This document shows, in pieces, positions 8,101 through 16,495 of a stretch of 64,000 nucleotides of DNA (the first letter of the stretch is position 1; each line of letters opens with the position of its first letter). Source of the stretch: Bradyrhizobium tropiciagri (GTDB taxonomy: Bacteria; Pseudomonadota; Alphaproteobacteria; Rhizobiales; Xanthobacteraceae); NCBI RefSeq assembly GCF_018130545.1, contig NZ_JAFCKF010000002.1, positions 434,001-498,000 of the forward strand, in the 5' to 3' direction. A program made the translations under genes and the position numbers. The notes below the pieces were generated by a model. That model was not told where the DNA came from, ran no database searches, and was given only the letters and a program-made list of their open reading frames with translations.

Positions 8101-10379
8101 TGGTGCGGCCCGGCTCGACGCTGAAGATCCCGGTCAAGCTCGGCGGGCTCAATCCCGGCGAGGACGCCAAGGTGGTGCTGGCCGCGGTCGATGTCGGCAT
8201 CCTCAACCTCACCAACTACAAGCCTCCTGCGCCGGACGACTACTATCTCGGCCAGCGCCGCCTGACCGCCGAGATCCGCGACCTCTATGGCCAGCTGATC
8301 GACGGCATGCAGGGTACGCAGGGCCAGATCCGCAGCGGCGGTGACGCGGCCGGCGCCGAGTTGCAGGGCTCGCCGCCGACGCAGAAGCCGCTGGCGCTGT
8401 ATTCCGGCATCGTCACGGTCGGCCCCGACGGCACCGCGGAAGTGAGCTTCGACATCCCCGACTTCGCCGGCACCGCGCGGGTGATGGCGGTGGCATGGAG
8501 CGCCACCAAGCTCGGCCGCGCCACGACCGACGTGATCGTGCGCGACCCAGTGGTCGTGACCGCGACCTTGCCGCGCTTCCTGCTGACCGGTGACAAGGGC
8601 ACCATCAGCATGGATATCGACAATGTCGAAGGCCCCGCTGGCGACTACGCCGTGAGCGTCAAGTCGAGCGGCCCGATCAAGGCCTCGGGCAATTCGAGCA
8701 CGACGGTGAAGCTCGCCGCCAAGCAGCGCTCATCGCTGTCGCTCGGCCTCGAGGCCGGCGGCGCCGGGCGTGCCGAGTTCGACGTCGCGATATCGGGACC
8801 GAACGGACTGACGCTGGCGCGGCATTATGCGCTGGACGTCAAGCCGGCCACGCAAGTGCTGGCGCGCCGCTCGATCCGCACGCTGGCGAAGGGCGAGAGC
8901 CTGACGCTGACCTCGGACATGTTCTCCGATCTGGTGCCGGGCACCGGCAGCGTCTCGGTCTCGGCGAGCCTGTCGACCGCGCTCGATGCGGCGAGCATCC
9001 TGAAGGCGCTCGACCGCTATCCCTATGGCTGCTCCGAGCAGATCACGAGCCGCGCGCTGCCGCTGCTCTATGTCAACGATCTCGCCGCCGGCGCCCATCT
9101 GGCGATGGACACCGCGGTCGATCAGCGCATCCGCGACGCGATCGAGCGGCTGCTGGCGCGACAAGGCTCCAACGGTTCGTTCGGCCTGTGGTCGGCGGGC
9201 GGCGACGACGCCTGGCTCGACGCCTATGTCACCGACTTCCTGACCCGGGCCCGCGAGAAGGGCTTTGCGGTGCCGGACGTGCTGTTCAAGAGCGCGCTCG
9301 ACCGCGTCAGGAACTCGGTGGTCAATGCCAACGAGCCGGAGAAGGACGGCGGCCGCGATCTGGCCTACGGCCTCTACGTGCTTGCGCGCAATGGCGCCGC
9401 GCCGATCGGTGACCTGCGCTATCTCGCCGACACCAAGCTGAACAATCTGGCGACGCCGATCTCCAAGGCACAGCTCGCTGCGGCGCTGGCGCTGGTCGGC
9501 GACAAGGCGAGGGCCGAGCGGGTCTATGGTGCGGCGCTCGACGCACTGAACCCCAAACCGGTGATCGAGTTCGGCCGGGTCGACTACGGCTCGGCGCTGC
9601 GCGACGCTGCGGCGTTGGTCTCGCTTGCGGGCGAGGGCAATGCGCCGCGCACCACGCTGACGCAGGCTGTGTTGCGGGTCGAAGCGGCGCGGGGATTGTC
9701 GCCCTACACCTCGACGCAGGAGAATGCGTGGATGGTGCTCGCGGCACGCGCGCTCGCCAAGGAGACGATGGCGCTCGAGATCAACGGCCAGGCGGTCAAG
9801 ACCGCCGTCTACCGCAGCTACAAGGCCGAGGAGATGACGGGCCAGCCGCTCAAGATCACCAACACCGGCGATGCGCCGGTGCAGGCGGTGATCTCGGTAT
9901 CGGGCTCGCCGGTGACGCCGGAGCCTGCCGCGTCCAACGGCTTCAAGATCGAGCGCAATTATTTCACGTTCGACGGCAAGCCGGCCGATGTCAGCAAGGC
10001 GAAACAGAATGACCGCTTCGCGGTTGTCCTGAAGGTGACGGAAGCCAAGCCGGAATTCGGTCACATCATGGTGGCCGACTATCTGCCGGCCGGGCTCGAG
10101 ATCGACAACCCGAACCTGGTGTCATCGGGCGATTCCGGCACGCTGGAATGGATCGAGGATGGTGTCGAGGCAAAGAACACCGAGTTCCGCGACGACCGCT
10201 TCACCGCGGCGATCGACCGGGCCGCCAACGACAAGTCGGTGTTCACGGTCGCCTATGTCGTGCGCGCGGTGTCGCCGGGCAAATATGTGCTGCCGCAGGC
10301 CTATGTCGAGGACATGTACAACCCCTCGCGCTACGGCCGCAGCGGTACCGGTTCGGTTGAGGTGAAGCCGGCGAAATGA
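5160..10379 (+). CDS. bacterial alpha-2-macroglobulin family protein
   Basis: A 1739-residue periplasmic protease trap. Domain order expected and consistent here: signal peptide, N-terminal MG domains, the A2M region (YAERGVYRSNETVYL motif near residue 520), the thioester domain, and the MG10-type C-terminus. The thioester site reads YGCSEQ with Cys at about residue 1291, followed by the alpha-toroid repeats; E. coli YfhM has CLEQ. The leader (MIGLVRAAAI to VSAQA) is an ordinary signal peptide without a lipobox cysteine, so the protein should be soluble rather than a lipoprotein. ATG 5160 has AGGAG 6 bases upstream; the ORF extends to 4980 but without signal-peptide sense. It overlaps pbpC by 4 bases, the known macroglobulin-PBP1C pairing linked to defence and wall repair. 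Confidence 0.9.
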   Translation: MIGLVRAAAICATLALGLVGAQVSAQAADKAFKRDDLADSAIKLEAQIKSEAGAVNKSAATLRTDADAAFKRNDFRGGLTILGQIAATAPEDGANWLRLAKTVFQIRSASSSEQTFLMERASTAAYIAYQRAGNAGEEADALAVLGKALAERKLWRPALDALRMSLDMREVAEVRGQYEKMRDEHGFRLLDYTVDSDAASPRACFQFSEELAKRVDFAPYLALAGTDKPALSAEGQQLCVDGLKHGERYNINLRAGLPSTVKETLPKSAEFNIYVRDRKPFVRFTGRAYVLPRTGQRGIPVVSVNTPAVTVDVFRIGDRNLINTVIDSDFQSTLSRYQLSDLGDQRGVKVWSGELATATTLNQDVVTAFPVDQALGDLQPGVYVMTAAAKGPGSDDDGTLATQWFIVSDMGLSAFSGNDGIHVFVNSLASTEPVANAEVKLVARNNEILATRKTDAAGHVLFEQGLARGEGGLSPALLTVTGEKADYAFLSLKTNAFDLTDRGVAGRAIPAGADAFVYAERGVYRSNETVYLTALLRDGQGNALTGTPLTMVIERPDGVEFRRAVLPDQGAGGRMLAVALNSAVPTGTWRARVFTDPKGSSVGETTFMVEDYIPERVEFDLTSKEKVIKAEVPVELEVSGHFLYGAPASGLQLEGDMLVAPAANGRPGYAGYQFGVDDEQTASNERTPIEDLPEADANGAATFPVKLDKVPASTRPQEAQIFIRMAETGGRSVERKIVLPVAPGASLIGVKPLFGDKSVAEGDKAEFDVVFVAPDGKQLQRDGLRYELLKLESRYQWYRQNSSWNYEPVKSTRRVADGDVNLAADKPMRLTFQPQPGRYRLDVKSTDADGPVTSVQFDVGWYSDGSADTPDLLETSIDKPEYASGDTMTVSVNARTAGKLTVYVLGDRLLTTQSVDVKEGTQQVKLPIGKDWGTGAYVMTTLRRPLDAAAGRMPGRAIGLKWFGIDKKTRTLAVELSPPALVRPGSTLKIPVKLGGLNPGEDAKVVLAAVDVGILNLTNYKPPAPDDYYLGQRRLTAEIRDLYGQLIDGMQGTQGQIRSGGDAAGAELQGSPPTQKPLALYSGIVTVGPDGTAEVSFDIPDFAGTARVMAVAWSATKLGRATTDVIVRDPVVVTATLPRFLLTGDKGTISMDIDNVEGPAGDYAVSVKSSGPIKASGNSSTTVKLAAKQRSSLSLGLEAGGAGRAEFDVAISGPNGLTLARHYALDVKPATQVLARRSIRTLAKGESLTLTSDMFSDLVPGTGSVSVSASLSTALDAASILKALDRYPYGCSEQITSRALPLLYVNDLAAGAHLAMDTAVDQRIRDAIERLLARQGSNGSFGLWSAGGDDAWLDAYVTDFLTRAREKGFAVPDVLFKSALDRVRNSVVNANEPEKDGGRDLAYGLYVLARNGAAPIGDLRYLADTKLNNLATPISKAQLAAALALVGDKARAERVYGAALDALNPKPVIEFGRVDYGSALRDAAALVSLAGEGNAPRTTLTQAVLRVEAARGLSPYTSTQENAWMVLAARALAKETMALEINGQAVKTAVYRSYKAEEMTGQPLKITNTGDAPVQAVISVSGSPVTPEPAASNGFKIERNYFTFDGKPADVSKAKQNDRFAVVLKVTEAKPEFGHIMVADYLPAGLEIDNPNLVSSGDSGTLEWIEDGVEAKNTEFRDDRFTAAIDRAANDKSVFTVAYVVRAVSPGKYVLPQAYVEDMYNPSRYGRSGTGSVEVKPAK

Positions 10380-12490
10380 GTGCAACGTTGAAGACAGCAC
10401 CGGAACGCGGATCGCGCTGGCGACGGATCAAGACCGTCCTCGCGATCTGCGCCGTCGCGACGCTGATCACAGCCGGCGCCTTCGCCGGCTGGGTGGTCTC
10501 GCTCGGTCCACTGCCGATCATGCAGGCGCAGCAAGTCTCGACCACGGTCGTCGATCGCAATGGAAAACTATTGCGTGCCTATGCGATGGCGGACGGACGC
10601 TGGCGGCTGCCGGTTGATGCGAAGACGGCGGTCGATCCCGGTTATCTGAAGCTGTTGTTCGCCTATGAGGACAAGCGCTTCTACGAGCATCATGGTGTCG
10701 ATCCATTGGCGCTGTCGCGCGCCGCGCTGCAGCTGCTGACCCGCGGCCATATCGTCTCGGGCGGTTCGACCATCACGATGCAGCTGGCGCGGCTGATCGA
10801 GCCGCGGCACCAGCGCTCGGTCTACGCAAAGCTGCGGCAGATGGTGCGGGCGGTCGAACTCGAGCAGCAGCTTTCGAAGGACCAGATCCTCGATCTCTAT
10901 CTGGCGCTGGCGCCGTTCGGCGGCAATCTCGAGGGGATCCGCGCCGCCTCGATCGCCTATTTCGGCAAGGAGCCGAAGCGGCTCTCGCTCGCCGAGGCAT
11001 CGCTGTTGGTCGCCTTGCCGCAATCGCCGGAGCGGCGCCGGCTCGACCGCTTCCCCGAGGCCGCCCATGCCGCGCGCGATCGCGTGCTCGACCGCATGGT
11101 CGAGGACGGCGTGGTGTCGAAGGACGATGCCTCGCAGGCTAGGGCGACCGCGGTCCCGAAGATGCGCAAGCAGATCCCGATGCTGGCGCCGCATTCGTCC
11201 GATCAGGCGATCGCGACGATGAAGGATGCGCCGGTCATCAAGCTGACGCTGGACGCGACGCTGCAACGGAATCTGGAGGCGCTGGCACGCGACCGCGCCA
11301 TTGCGCAGGGGCCCGACGTCTCGGTCGCGATCATCGCGGTCGATAATGAATCAGGCGACGTGCTCGCGCGCGTTGGCTCGGCGGATTATTTCGACGAGCG
11401 GCGAGCCGGACAGGTCGACATGACGCGCGCCGTCCGCTCGCCGGGCTCGACGCTGAAGCCGTTCATCTACGGCCTGGCTTTCGAGGACGGCTTTGTCCAT
11501 CCCGACAGCCTGATTGAGGATCGGCCAATCCGCTTCGGCACCTACGCGCCGGAAAATTTCGACATGACGTTCCAGGGTACGGTGCCGATCCGCAAGGCGC
11601 TGCAATTGTCGCTGAACGTGCCGGCGATCGCGCTGCTCGACCGGGTCGGTGCGAGCCGGCTGTCGTCACGGCTGAAGCAGGCCGGCACCGGTCTGGTGCT
11701 GCCGAAAGACGAAACACCGGGCCTTGCGATGGGTCTCGGCGGCGTCGGCATCATGCTGCAGGATCTTGCCCAGCTCTATTCCGGCCTGGCACGGCTCGGC
11801 GCGACCAAGCCGCTGCGCGAGATCATGCAGGCCAGTGACGGCCGCGACACCATGCGGCTGATGGATCAGGCTGCGGCTTGGCAGGTCGGCAACGTCCTGC
11901 TCGGCACGCCACCGCCGGAGAATGGTGTGCACAACCGGATCGCATTCAAGACCGGCACCAGCTACGGCTATCGCGATGCCTGGTCGGTCGGCTTCGACGG
12001 CCGCATCACGATCGGGGTCTGGGTCGGCCGTCCGGACGGCGCGCCGGTGCCGGGTCTGGTCGGCCGCACCGCGGCGGCGCCGATCCTGTTTGACGCCTTT
12101 GCGCGCACTGGCAAGATCCCGGCGGCATTACCGAAGCCGCCGCGCGGCGTGCTGGTCGCCTCCAATGCGAAGCTGCCGCCGCCGCTGCGCCGGTTCCGGC
12201 CGCTCGGCGAACTGGTCCGCAGCGGCAACGACCAGGCGCCGCATATCCAGTTTCCGCTGAACGGCTCGCGCATCGACGTCGATCAATCCGAGGGCGGTCG
12301 CAATGCGCCGATGCCGGTCAAGGTCGCCGGCGGCGTGCTGCCGTTGACGGTCCTGGTGAATGGTGTCTCAGCCGGGGACATCGACAGCCGGCGCCAGCGC
12401 CTGATCGAGCCACCCGGGCCGGGCTTTGCGCGGCTCACCGTGATCGACGCCACGGGGGCCGCGGATACCGTTGTGATCCGCGTGCAATGA
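10376..12490 (+). CDS. pbpC: penicillin-binding protein 1C
   Basis: Bifunctional murein synthase of 704 residues anchored by one N-terminal membrane span (about residues 20-42). The glycosyltransferase (GT51) domain shows EDKRFYEHHGVD near residue 98 and GGSTITMQLAR near 130. The transpeptidase domain shows the active-site SxxK as STLK near 358, SxN as SLN near 410, and KTGTS near 525. A C-terminal BiPBP_C-type beta domain follows (about 620-704). Start ATG overlaps the macroglobulin stop (ATGA), implying translational coupling. In this family pairing PBP1C is thought to repair wall damage while the macroglobulin traps proteases. Confidence 0.93.
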   Translation: MSATLKTAPERGSRWRRIKTVLAICAVATLITAGAFAGWVVSLGPLPIMQAQQVSTTVVDRNGKLLRAYAMADGRWRLPVDAKTAVDPGYLKLLFAYEDKRFYEHHGVDPLALSRAALQLLTRGHIVSGGSTITMQLARLIEPRHQRSVYAKLRQMVRAVELEQQLSKDQILDLYLALAPFGGNLEGIRAASIAYFGKEPKRLSLAEASLLVALPQSPERRRLDRFPEAAHAARDRVLDRMVEDGVVSKDDASQARATAVPKMRKQIPMLAPHSSDQAIATMKDAPVIKLTLDATLQRNLEALARDRAIAQGPDVSVAIIAVDNESGDVLARVGSADYFDERRAGQVDMTRAVRSPGSTLKPFIYGLAFEDGFVHPDSLIEDRPIRFGTYAPENFDMTFQGTVPIRKALQLSLNVPAIALLDRVGASRLSSRLKQAGTGLVLPKDETPGLAMGLGGVGIMLQDLAQLYSGLARLGATKPLREIMQASDGRDTMRLMDQAAAWQVGNVLLGTPPPENGVHNRIAFKTGTSYGYRDAWSVGFDGRITIGVWVGRPDGAPVPGLVGRTAAAPILFDAFARTGKIPAALPKPPRGVLVASNAKLPPPLRRFRPLGELVRSGNDQAPHIQFPLNGSRIDVDQSEGGRNAPMPVKVAGGVLPLTVLVNGVSAGDIDSRRQRLIEPPGPGFARLTVIDATGAADTVVIRVQ

Positions 12491-12497
12491 TCGCGCG

Positions 12498-12539
12498 GGA
12501 AAGCGGAACGGCACCGTTGGAAAGCGGAACAGCACGGTT
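12498..12539 (+). repeat. tandem pair of 21-base repeats
   Basis: Two adjacent copies beginning GGAAAGCGGAAC, 19 of 21 bases identical, just after the pbpC stop. Purpose unknown. Confidence 0.55.
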
Positions 12540-12653
12540 GTTTGCGGTGCGGTTTCATCGTATGCGAAACCCATGGTGGATAGCCTCCAACCCCGGCGCT
12601 TCGGAGCAGGGCAACAGTCTGTAAAACCTGCGCATTCCAGCCGCAGGCTGTTC

Positions 12654-14315
12654 ATGGCGTTCGAGTTCGCAACGGCCAGCCAATGGCGTTCGATCCTGTT
12701 CCTGACGCTGACCTGTCTGGTCCTGTTCCTGACGGGCTTCTTCACTATCCCGCCGATCGACCGCGACGAGGTTCGCTTTGCCCAGGCGACCAAGCAGATG
12801 GTCGAGAGCGGCGACTTCGTCGACATCCGCTTCCAGGACGACGTCCGCTACAAGAAGCCGGTCGGCATCTACTGGATGCAGGCGGCGGCGCTGAAGACGA
12901 TCTCCGCGCTCGGGGTGCCGCGGGCCCAGGTCCGCATCTGGGTCTACCGCCTGCCATCCCTGATCGGCGCCATCGGCGCCGTTTTACTGACCTATTGGAC
13001 GGCGCTCGCCTTCGTGACGCGACAGGGCGCCGTGCTCGCCGCCTTGATGATGGCAAGCTGCGTGCTGCTTGGGGTCGAGGCGCGGCTCGCCAAGACCGAT
13101 GCGATGCTGCTGTTGACGGTTACCGCCGCGATGGGCGCGATGGCACGGGTCTATCTGTCCTGGCAGCGCGGTGAGGATCCGGCGCGTCCATCATGGGGAC
13201 CGCCTGCGATCTTCTGGACCGCGCTGGCGGTCGGCATCCTGCTCAAGGGGCCGCTGATCCTGATGTTCGTCGGCCTTGCGATGGCCGGGCTCGCGATTCT
13301 TGATCGTTCAGCCGCCTGGTTCTGGCGCATGCGCCCGGTCTGGGGCCTGATGTGGACCCTGGTGCTGGTGCTGCCGTGGTTCGTGCTGATCTTCCTGCGC
13401 GCAGGTGATGCCTTTTTCGCGGACTCGGTCGGCGGCGACATGCTGAGCAAGCTTGGTGCTCAGGAATCCCACGGCGCGCCGCCCGGACTCTATCTGTTGT
13501 TGTTCTGGATCACGTTCTGGCCCGGTGCACCGCTGGCCGGCATGGCGGCGCCGGCGATCTGGCGCGCGCGGCGCGAGCCGGGCGCCCAGTTCCTGCTGGC
13601 CTGGCTGGTCCCGTCCTGGATTGTATTCGAGGCCGTCTTGACCAAGCTGCCGCATTATGTGCTGCCGCTGTATCCGGCGATCGCGATCCTCACCGTGGGC
13701 GCGCTGGAGCGGCGGGTGCTGTCGCGCTCCTGGCTGATCCGTGGTGCGGCGTGGTGGTTCGCCATCCCCGCGTTTGGCGCGGTGCTGGTGATCGTCGGCG
13801 CGATCAAGGCGATCCATCAGCCGGTGTTTCCGGCCTGGCCGCTGTTCGCGGTGGCGATGGTGTTCGGCCTGATCGCGTGGTGGATGTTCGAGGACAGCCG
13901 TGCCGAGCGCTCGCTGCTCAATGCGGTGATCGCCGCGGCATTGATGGCAGGCGCAACCTATGGCGTGGTGCTGCCGCGGCTCACCACGGTGTTTCCGAGT
14001 CAGGAGGTCGCACGCGCATTGCGTAACGTGACCTGCGTCGGCCCGAAGGCGGCGGCTGCCGGTTTTCATGAACCGAGCCTCGTGTTCATGACCGATACCT
14101 CGACGCTGCTCACCGACGGCTCGGGCGCCGCGGATTTCCTCGGGCAGGGCTCCTGCCGCTTCGCGCTGGTCGAGCAGCGCTCGGAGCGCGCTTTCGTGCA
14201 GCGCGCCGAGGCGATCGGTCTGCGCTACAACGCGCCGGTGCGCATCGACGGTTACAACATCTCGCAGGGCAAGGCGGTCTCGATCGCGATCTTCCGTTCC
14301 GAAGGCACGGAGTGA
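12654..14315 (+). CDS. GT39/ArnT-like polyprenyl-phosphate sugar transferase
   Basis: A 553-residue polytopic glycosyltransferase of the PMT/ArnT superfamily that would transfer a sugar from a polyprenyl-phosphate carrier on the periplasmic side. The first span is followed by PPIDRDEVRFAQATKQM, with the DE catalytic/metal-binding region, and YKKPVGIYWMQ, both typical of the first periplasmic loop. About ten further hydrophobic spans follow, then a C-terminal soluble domain. ATG 12654 begins directly before the first span; the longer frame from 12573 adds unlikely sequence. It lies one base from a PAP2 gene and near a GT2 and LAB_N gene, which together resemble a lipid A or glycan decoration module. 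The sugar and acceptor are not determined by the sequence. Confidence 0.85.
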   Translation: MAFEFATASQWRSILFLTLTCLVLFLTGFFTIPPIDRDEVRFAQATKQMVESGDFVDIRFQDDVRYKKPVGIYWMQAAALKTISALGVPRAQVRIWVYRLPSLIGAIGAVLLTYWTALAFVTRQGAVLAALMMASCVLLGVEARLAKTDAMLLLTVTAAMGAMARVYLSWQRGEDPARPSWGPPAIFWTALAVGILLKGPLILMFVGLAMAGLAILDRSAAWFWRMRPVWGLMWTLVLVLPWFVLIFLRAGDAFFADSVGGDMLSKLGAQESHGAPPGLYLLLFWITFWPGAPLAGMAAPAIWRARREPGAQFLLAWLVPSWIVFEAVLTKLPHYVLPLYPAIAILTVGALERRVLSRSWLIRGAAWWFAIPAFGAVLVIVGAIKAIHQPVFPAWPLFAVAMVFGLIAWWMFEDSRAERSLLNAVIAAALMAGATYGVVLPRLTTVFPSQEVARALRNVTCVGPKAAAAGFHEPSLVFMTDTSTLLTDGSGAADFLGQGSCRFALVEQRSERAFVQRAEAIGLRYNAPVRIDGYNISQGKAVSIAIFRSEGTE

Positions 14316-14316
14316 C

Positions 14317-15162
14317 ATGCCGGCGCCGCCAGCCAACCCGGAATCCGCCAACTATTTCGGACGATTGCTGACACTGGTCTGGCTGTCCCTTGCCCAGCTG
14401 GTGCGCGCGCCGTCGCATTCGCGGCGGGCCGAGGCGGCGCGGCGCTCGGCGCGCCACGTGCTGTGGCTCGTCGTCATCGCCGGCGTCGTGATCATCACGT
14501 TGATGTATGCGGTCGATGTTGCCGAAATCAGCCTGATGCCACCGCGCGGCACGCCGGGTCTCTGGTGGGTGAAGGTGCTGACCGATTTCGGCAAGGACGA
14601 GTATGTGCTGAGCGCGCTCGGCCTGGTGCTGATTGCTGTCGCGTTGGCGGCACCTGCGCTGCGCGGCGTGCCGCGCGCCACCTTGCTCGGCCTCGGAACG
14701 AGGCTGCAATACTTGTTCCTCTCGGTCGCGTTCTCGGTGGCGGTGGGAGAGGTGCTCAAGTGGGTCGTCGGCCGCGGGCGACCGTTTGTCGGCGGCAAGG
14801 CCAATGCCTTCAATTTCCAGCACTTCGCCGGCACCGAGGCCTATGCGAGCTTTCCGTCGGGACATTCGATCACAGCGTTTGCGCTGGCCTTCGCCGTCTC
14901 GGCGGTGTGGCCGCGCGCGCGAGCCGCGATGCTGGTCTATGCGCTGATCATCATCGCGACGCGGCTCGTGCTGCTGGCCCATCATCCGAGCGACGTTGTG
15001 GCCGGTGCGCTGGTCGGCGTGATCGGCGCCATGGCCGTGCGCTACTGGTTCGCCGCCCGCCGCCTTGCTTTCGCCATTGATCGCGATGGCAGCGTTTTGG
15101 CGTTGCCGGGACCGTCGGAAGGGCGCCTCAAAGGGGTTGCGAGGAGCGCTTTCGCCCCATAA
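14317..15162 (+). CDS. PAP2-family membrane phosphatase
   Basis: A 281-residue integral membrane phosphatase. All three PAP2 signatures are visible: KWVVGRGRP (about residue 148), FPSGHS (about 178) and TRLVLLAHHPSDV (about 210), the last two supplying the catalytic histidines. Around five or six membrane spans. It starts one base after the GT39 gene, so the two are co-translated. Possible substrates include lipid A phosphate (LpxE/LpxT type), undecaprenyl diphosphate or phosphatidate; the setting with GT39, GT2 and LAB_N favours a lipid A or polyprenyl-phosphate role, by inference only. Confidence 0.88.
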   Translation: MPAPPANPESANYFGRLLTLVWLSLAQLVRAPSHSRRAEAARRSARHVLWLVVIAGVVIITLMYAVDVAEISLMPPRGTPGLWWVKVLTDFGKDEYVLSALGLVLIAVALAAPALRGVPRATLLGLGTRLQYLFLSVAFSVAVGEVLKWVVGRGRPFVGGKANAFNFQHFAGTEAYASFPSGHSITAFALAFAVSAVWPRARAAMLVYALIIIATRLVLLAHHPSDVVAGALVGVIGAMAVRYWFAARRLAFAIDRDGSVLALPGPSEGRLKGVARSAFAP

Positions 15163-15231
15163 AAGCGGTCGCCCGGCGGCCGGATCGGGCGGGTTCCAGC
15201 CGCGAACACCACATCAACCACGAGTGCCGAA

Positions 15232-16011
15232 TTGCCTGTTTCCGACCAGACGCCGGTCGCCGTTTCCATCGTCGTGCCTGTGCGCAACGAGGCGGACAAT
15301 ATCGCGCCGTTGATCGCCGAGATCGCGGCCGCGCTCGACGGGCGCTGGGCCTACGAGATCGTCTACGTCAATGACGGTTCGACCGACACCACCGGCGAAC
15401 GGCTGAGCACGATCATGGCGCAGCGGCCCAATCTCCGGCAGCTCCGCCATGCTGTCTCTTCGGGCCAGTCGGCCGCCGTGCGCAGCGGCGTGCGCGCCGC
15501 GCGCGGGGCGATCGTGGCGACGCTGGACGGTGACGGCCAGAACAATCCGGCCTTCCTGCCCAACCTGATCGCGGCGGTCGAGAGCGGCAATGGCCGCGTC
15601 GGTCTTGCTGCGGGCCAGCGCGTCGGCCGCAAGGACACCGGCTTCAAGAAGCTGCAATCGCGCATCGCCAACGCGGTGCGCAGCATCATCTTGAGTGACG
15701 GCACGCGCGATACCGGGTGCGGCCTGAAGGCGTTTCCGCGCGATGTGTTCCTGGCGATGCCTTATTTCGACGGGCTGCATCGCTTCCTGCCGGCGCTGGT
15801 CCGCCGCGAGGGATTTGCGATTGCCTATGTCGATGTCGTCGACCGCCCACGCCATTCCGGCGTCTCGAATTACGGATTTTTCGACCGGCTCTGGATCGGG
15901 ATCATGGATCTCGCCGGTGTGTGGTGGCTGATCCGCCGCAAGAAGCCGACGCCGGCGGTCACTGAGGTGACAGATGTCGCTGAAGTGACGCGCGGCACCG
16001 AGGTGAAGTGA
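15232..16011 (+). CDS. GT2 polyprenyl-phosphate glycosyltransferase (DPM1/ArnC-like)
   Basis: A 259-residue GT-A fold enzyme that would load a sugar onto a polyprenyl phosphate at the cytoplasmic face. VSIVVPVRNEADNI at the N-terminus and DGDGQNN near residue 98 (DxD metal site) are typical; it lacks the C-terminal paired membrane spans of ArnC, suggesting a peripheral protein like DPM1. The start is a TTG at 15232, since no in-frame ATG precedes the first strand; its ribosome site is weak. The stop overlaps the ATG of the LAB_N gene (TGATG). It would supply the lipid-linked sugar used by the GT39 enzyme upstream. Confidence 0.85.
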   Translation: MPVSDQTPVAVSIVVPVRNEADNIAPLIAEIAAALDGRWAYEIVYVNDGSTDTTGERLSTIMAQRPNLRQLRHAVSSGQSAAVRSGVRAARGAIVATLDGDGQNNPAFLPNLIAAVESGNGRVGLAAGQRVGRKDTGFKKLQSRIANAVRSIILSDGTRDTGCGLKAFPRDVFLAMPYFDGLHRFLPALVRREGFAIAYVDVVDRPRHSGVSNYGFFDRLWIGIMDLAGVWWLIRRKKPTPAVTEVTDVAEVTRGTEVK

Positions 16012-16349
16012 TGCTGATTCAATTTGGCCAGGCGCTGAGCGCCTATTTCTACGAGGTGTTCGTCGCCAAGTTCGACTTCTGGCTGGCGTTCGGCCTCATC
16101 GCGCAGCTGTTCTTCACCGCGCGCTTTCTCGTGCAGTGGATTTCCAGCGAGCGCGCCGGCCAGAGCGTGGTGCCGATGGCGTTCTGGTTCTTCTCGATGG
16201 GCGGCGGCTTGATGACGCTGATCTACGGGCTCGCCAAGCGCGAGCCGGTTATCATCATCGGTCAGGGCCTCGCGACGCTGATCTACATCCGCAACATCAT
16301 GCTGATCGTGAAGAACCGCGGGCGCGCTTCGAAGACACTCGACAACTGA
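16011..16349 (+). CDS. LAB_N-domain small membrane protein
   Basis: A 112-residue protein with about three hydrophobic segments. It matches the lipid A biosynthesis N-terminal (LAB_N) domain: QLFFTARFLVQWISSERAG followed by VVPMAFWFFSMGGGLMTLIYGL. Stand-alone LAB_N proteins often sit beside GT2 and GT39 genes and are suspected to help move or present lipid-linked sugars; the biochemical role is not established. Start ATG overlaps the GT2 stop by one base; a GTG three bases earlier is also possible. Confidence 0.85.
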   Translation: MLIQFGQALSAYFYEVFVAKFDFWLAFGLIAQLFFTARFLVQWISSERAGQSVVPMAFWFFSMGGGLMTLIYGLAKREPVIIIGQGLATLIYIRNIMLIVKNRGRASKTLDN

Positions 16350-16495
16350 TCGTCGCGATCGTCCTCAGCGCCGACAATCAATTGCGGCCGAATCTGAACG
16401 GCGGTCAAACAATCGCCCCAAGGCGTATGGCATCTACGGCTTGCCGTGGGCGTGGCGGCATCCCGAGTCCCTGCGCCAACGGATGAGGGGCGTTG

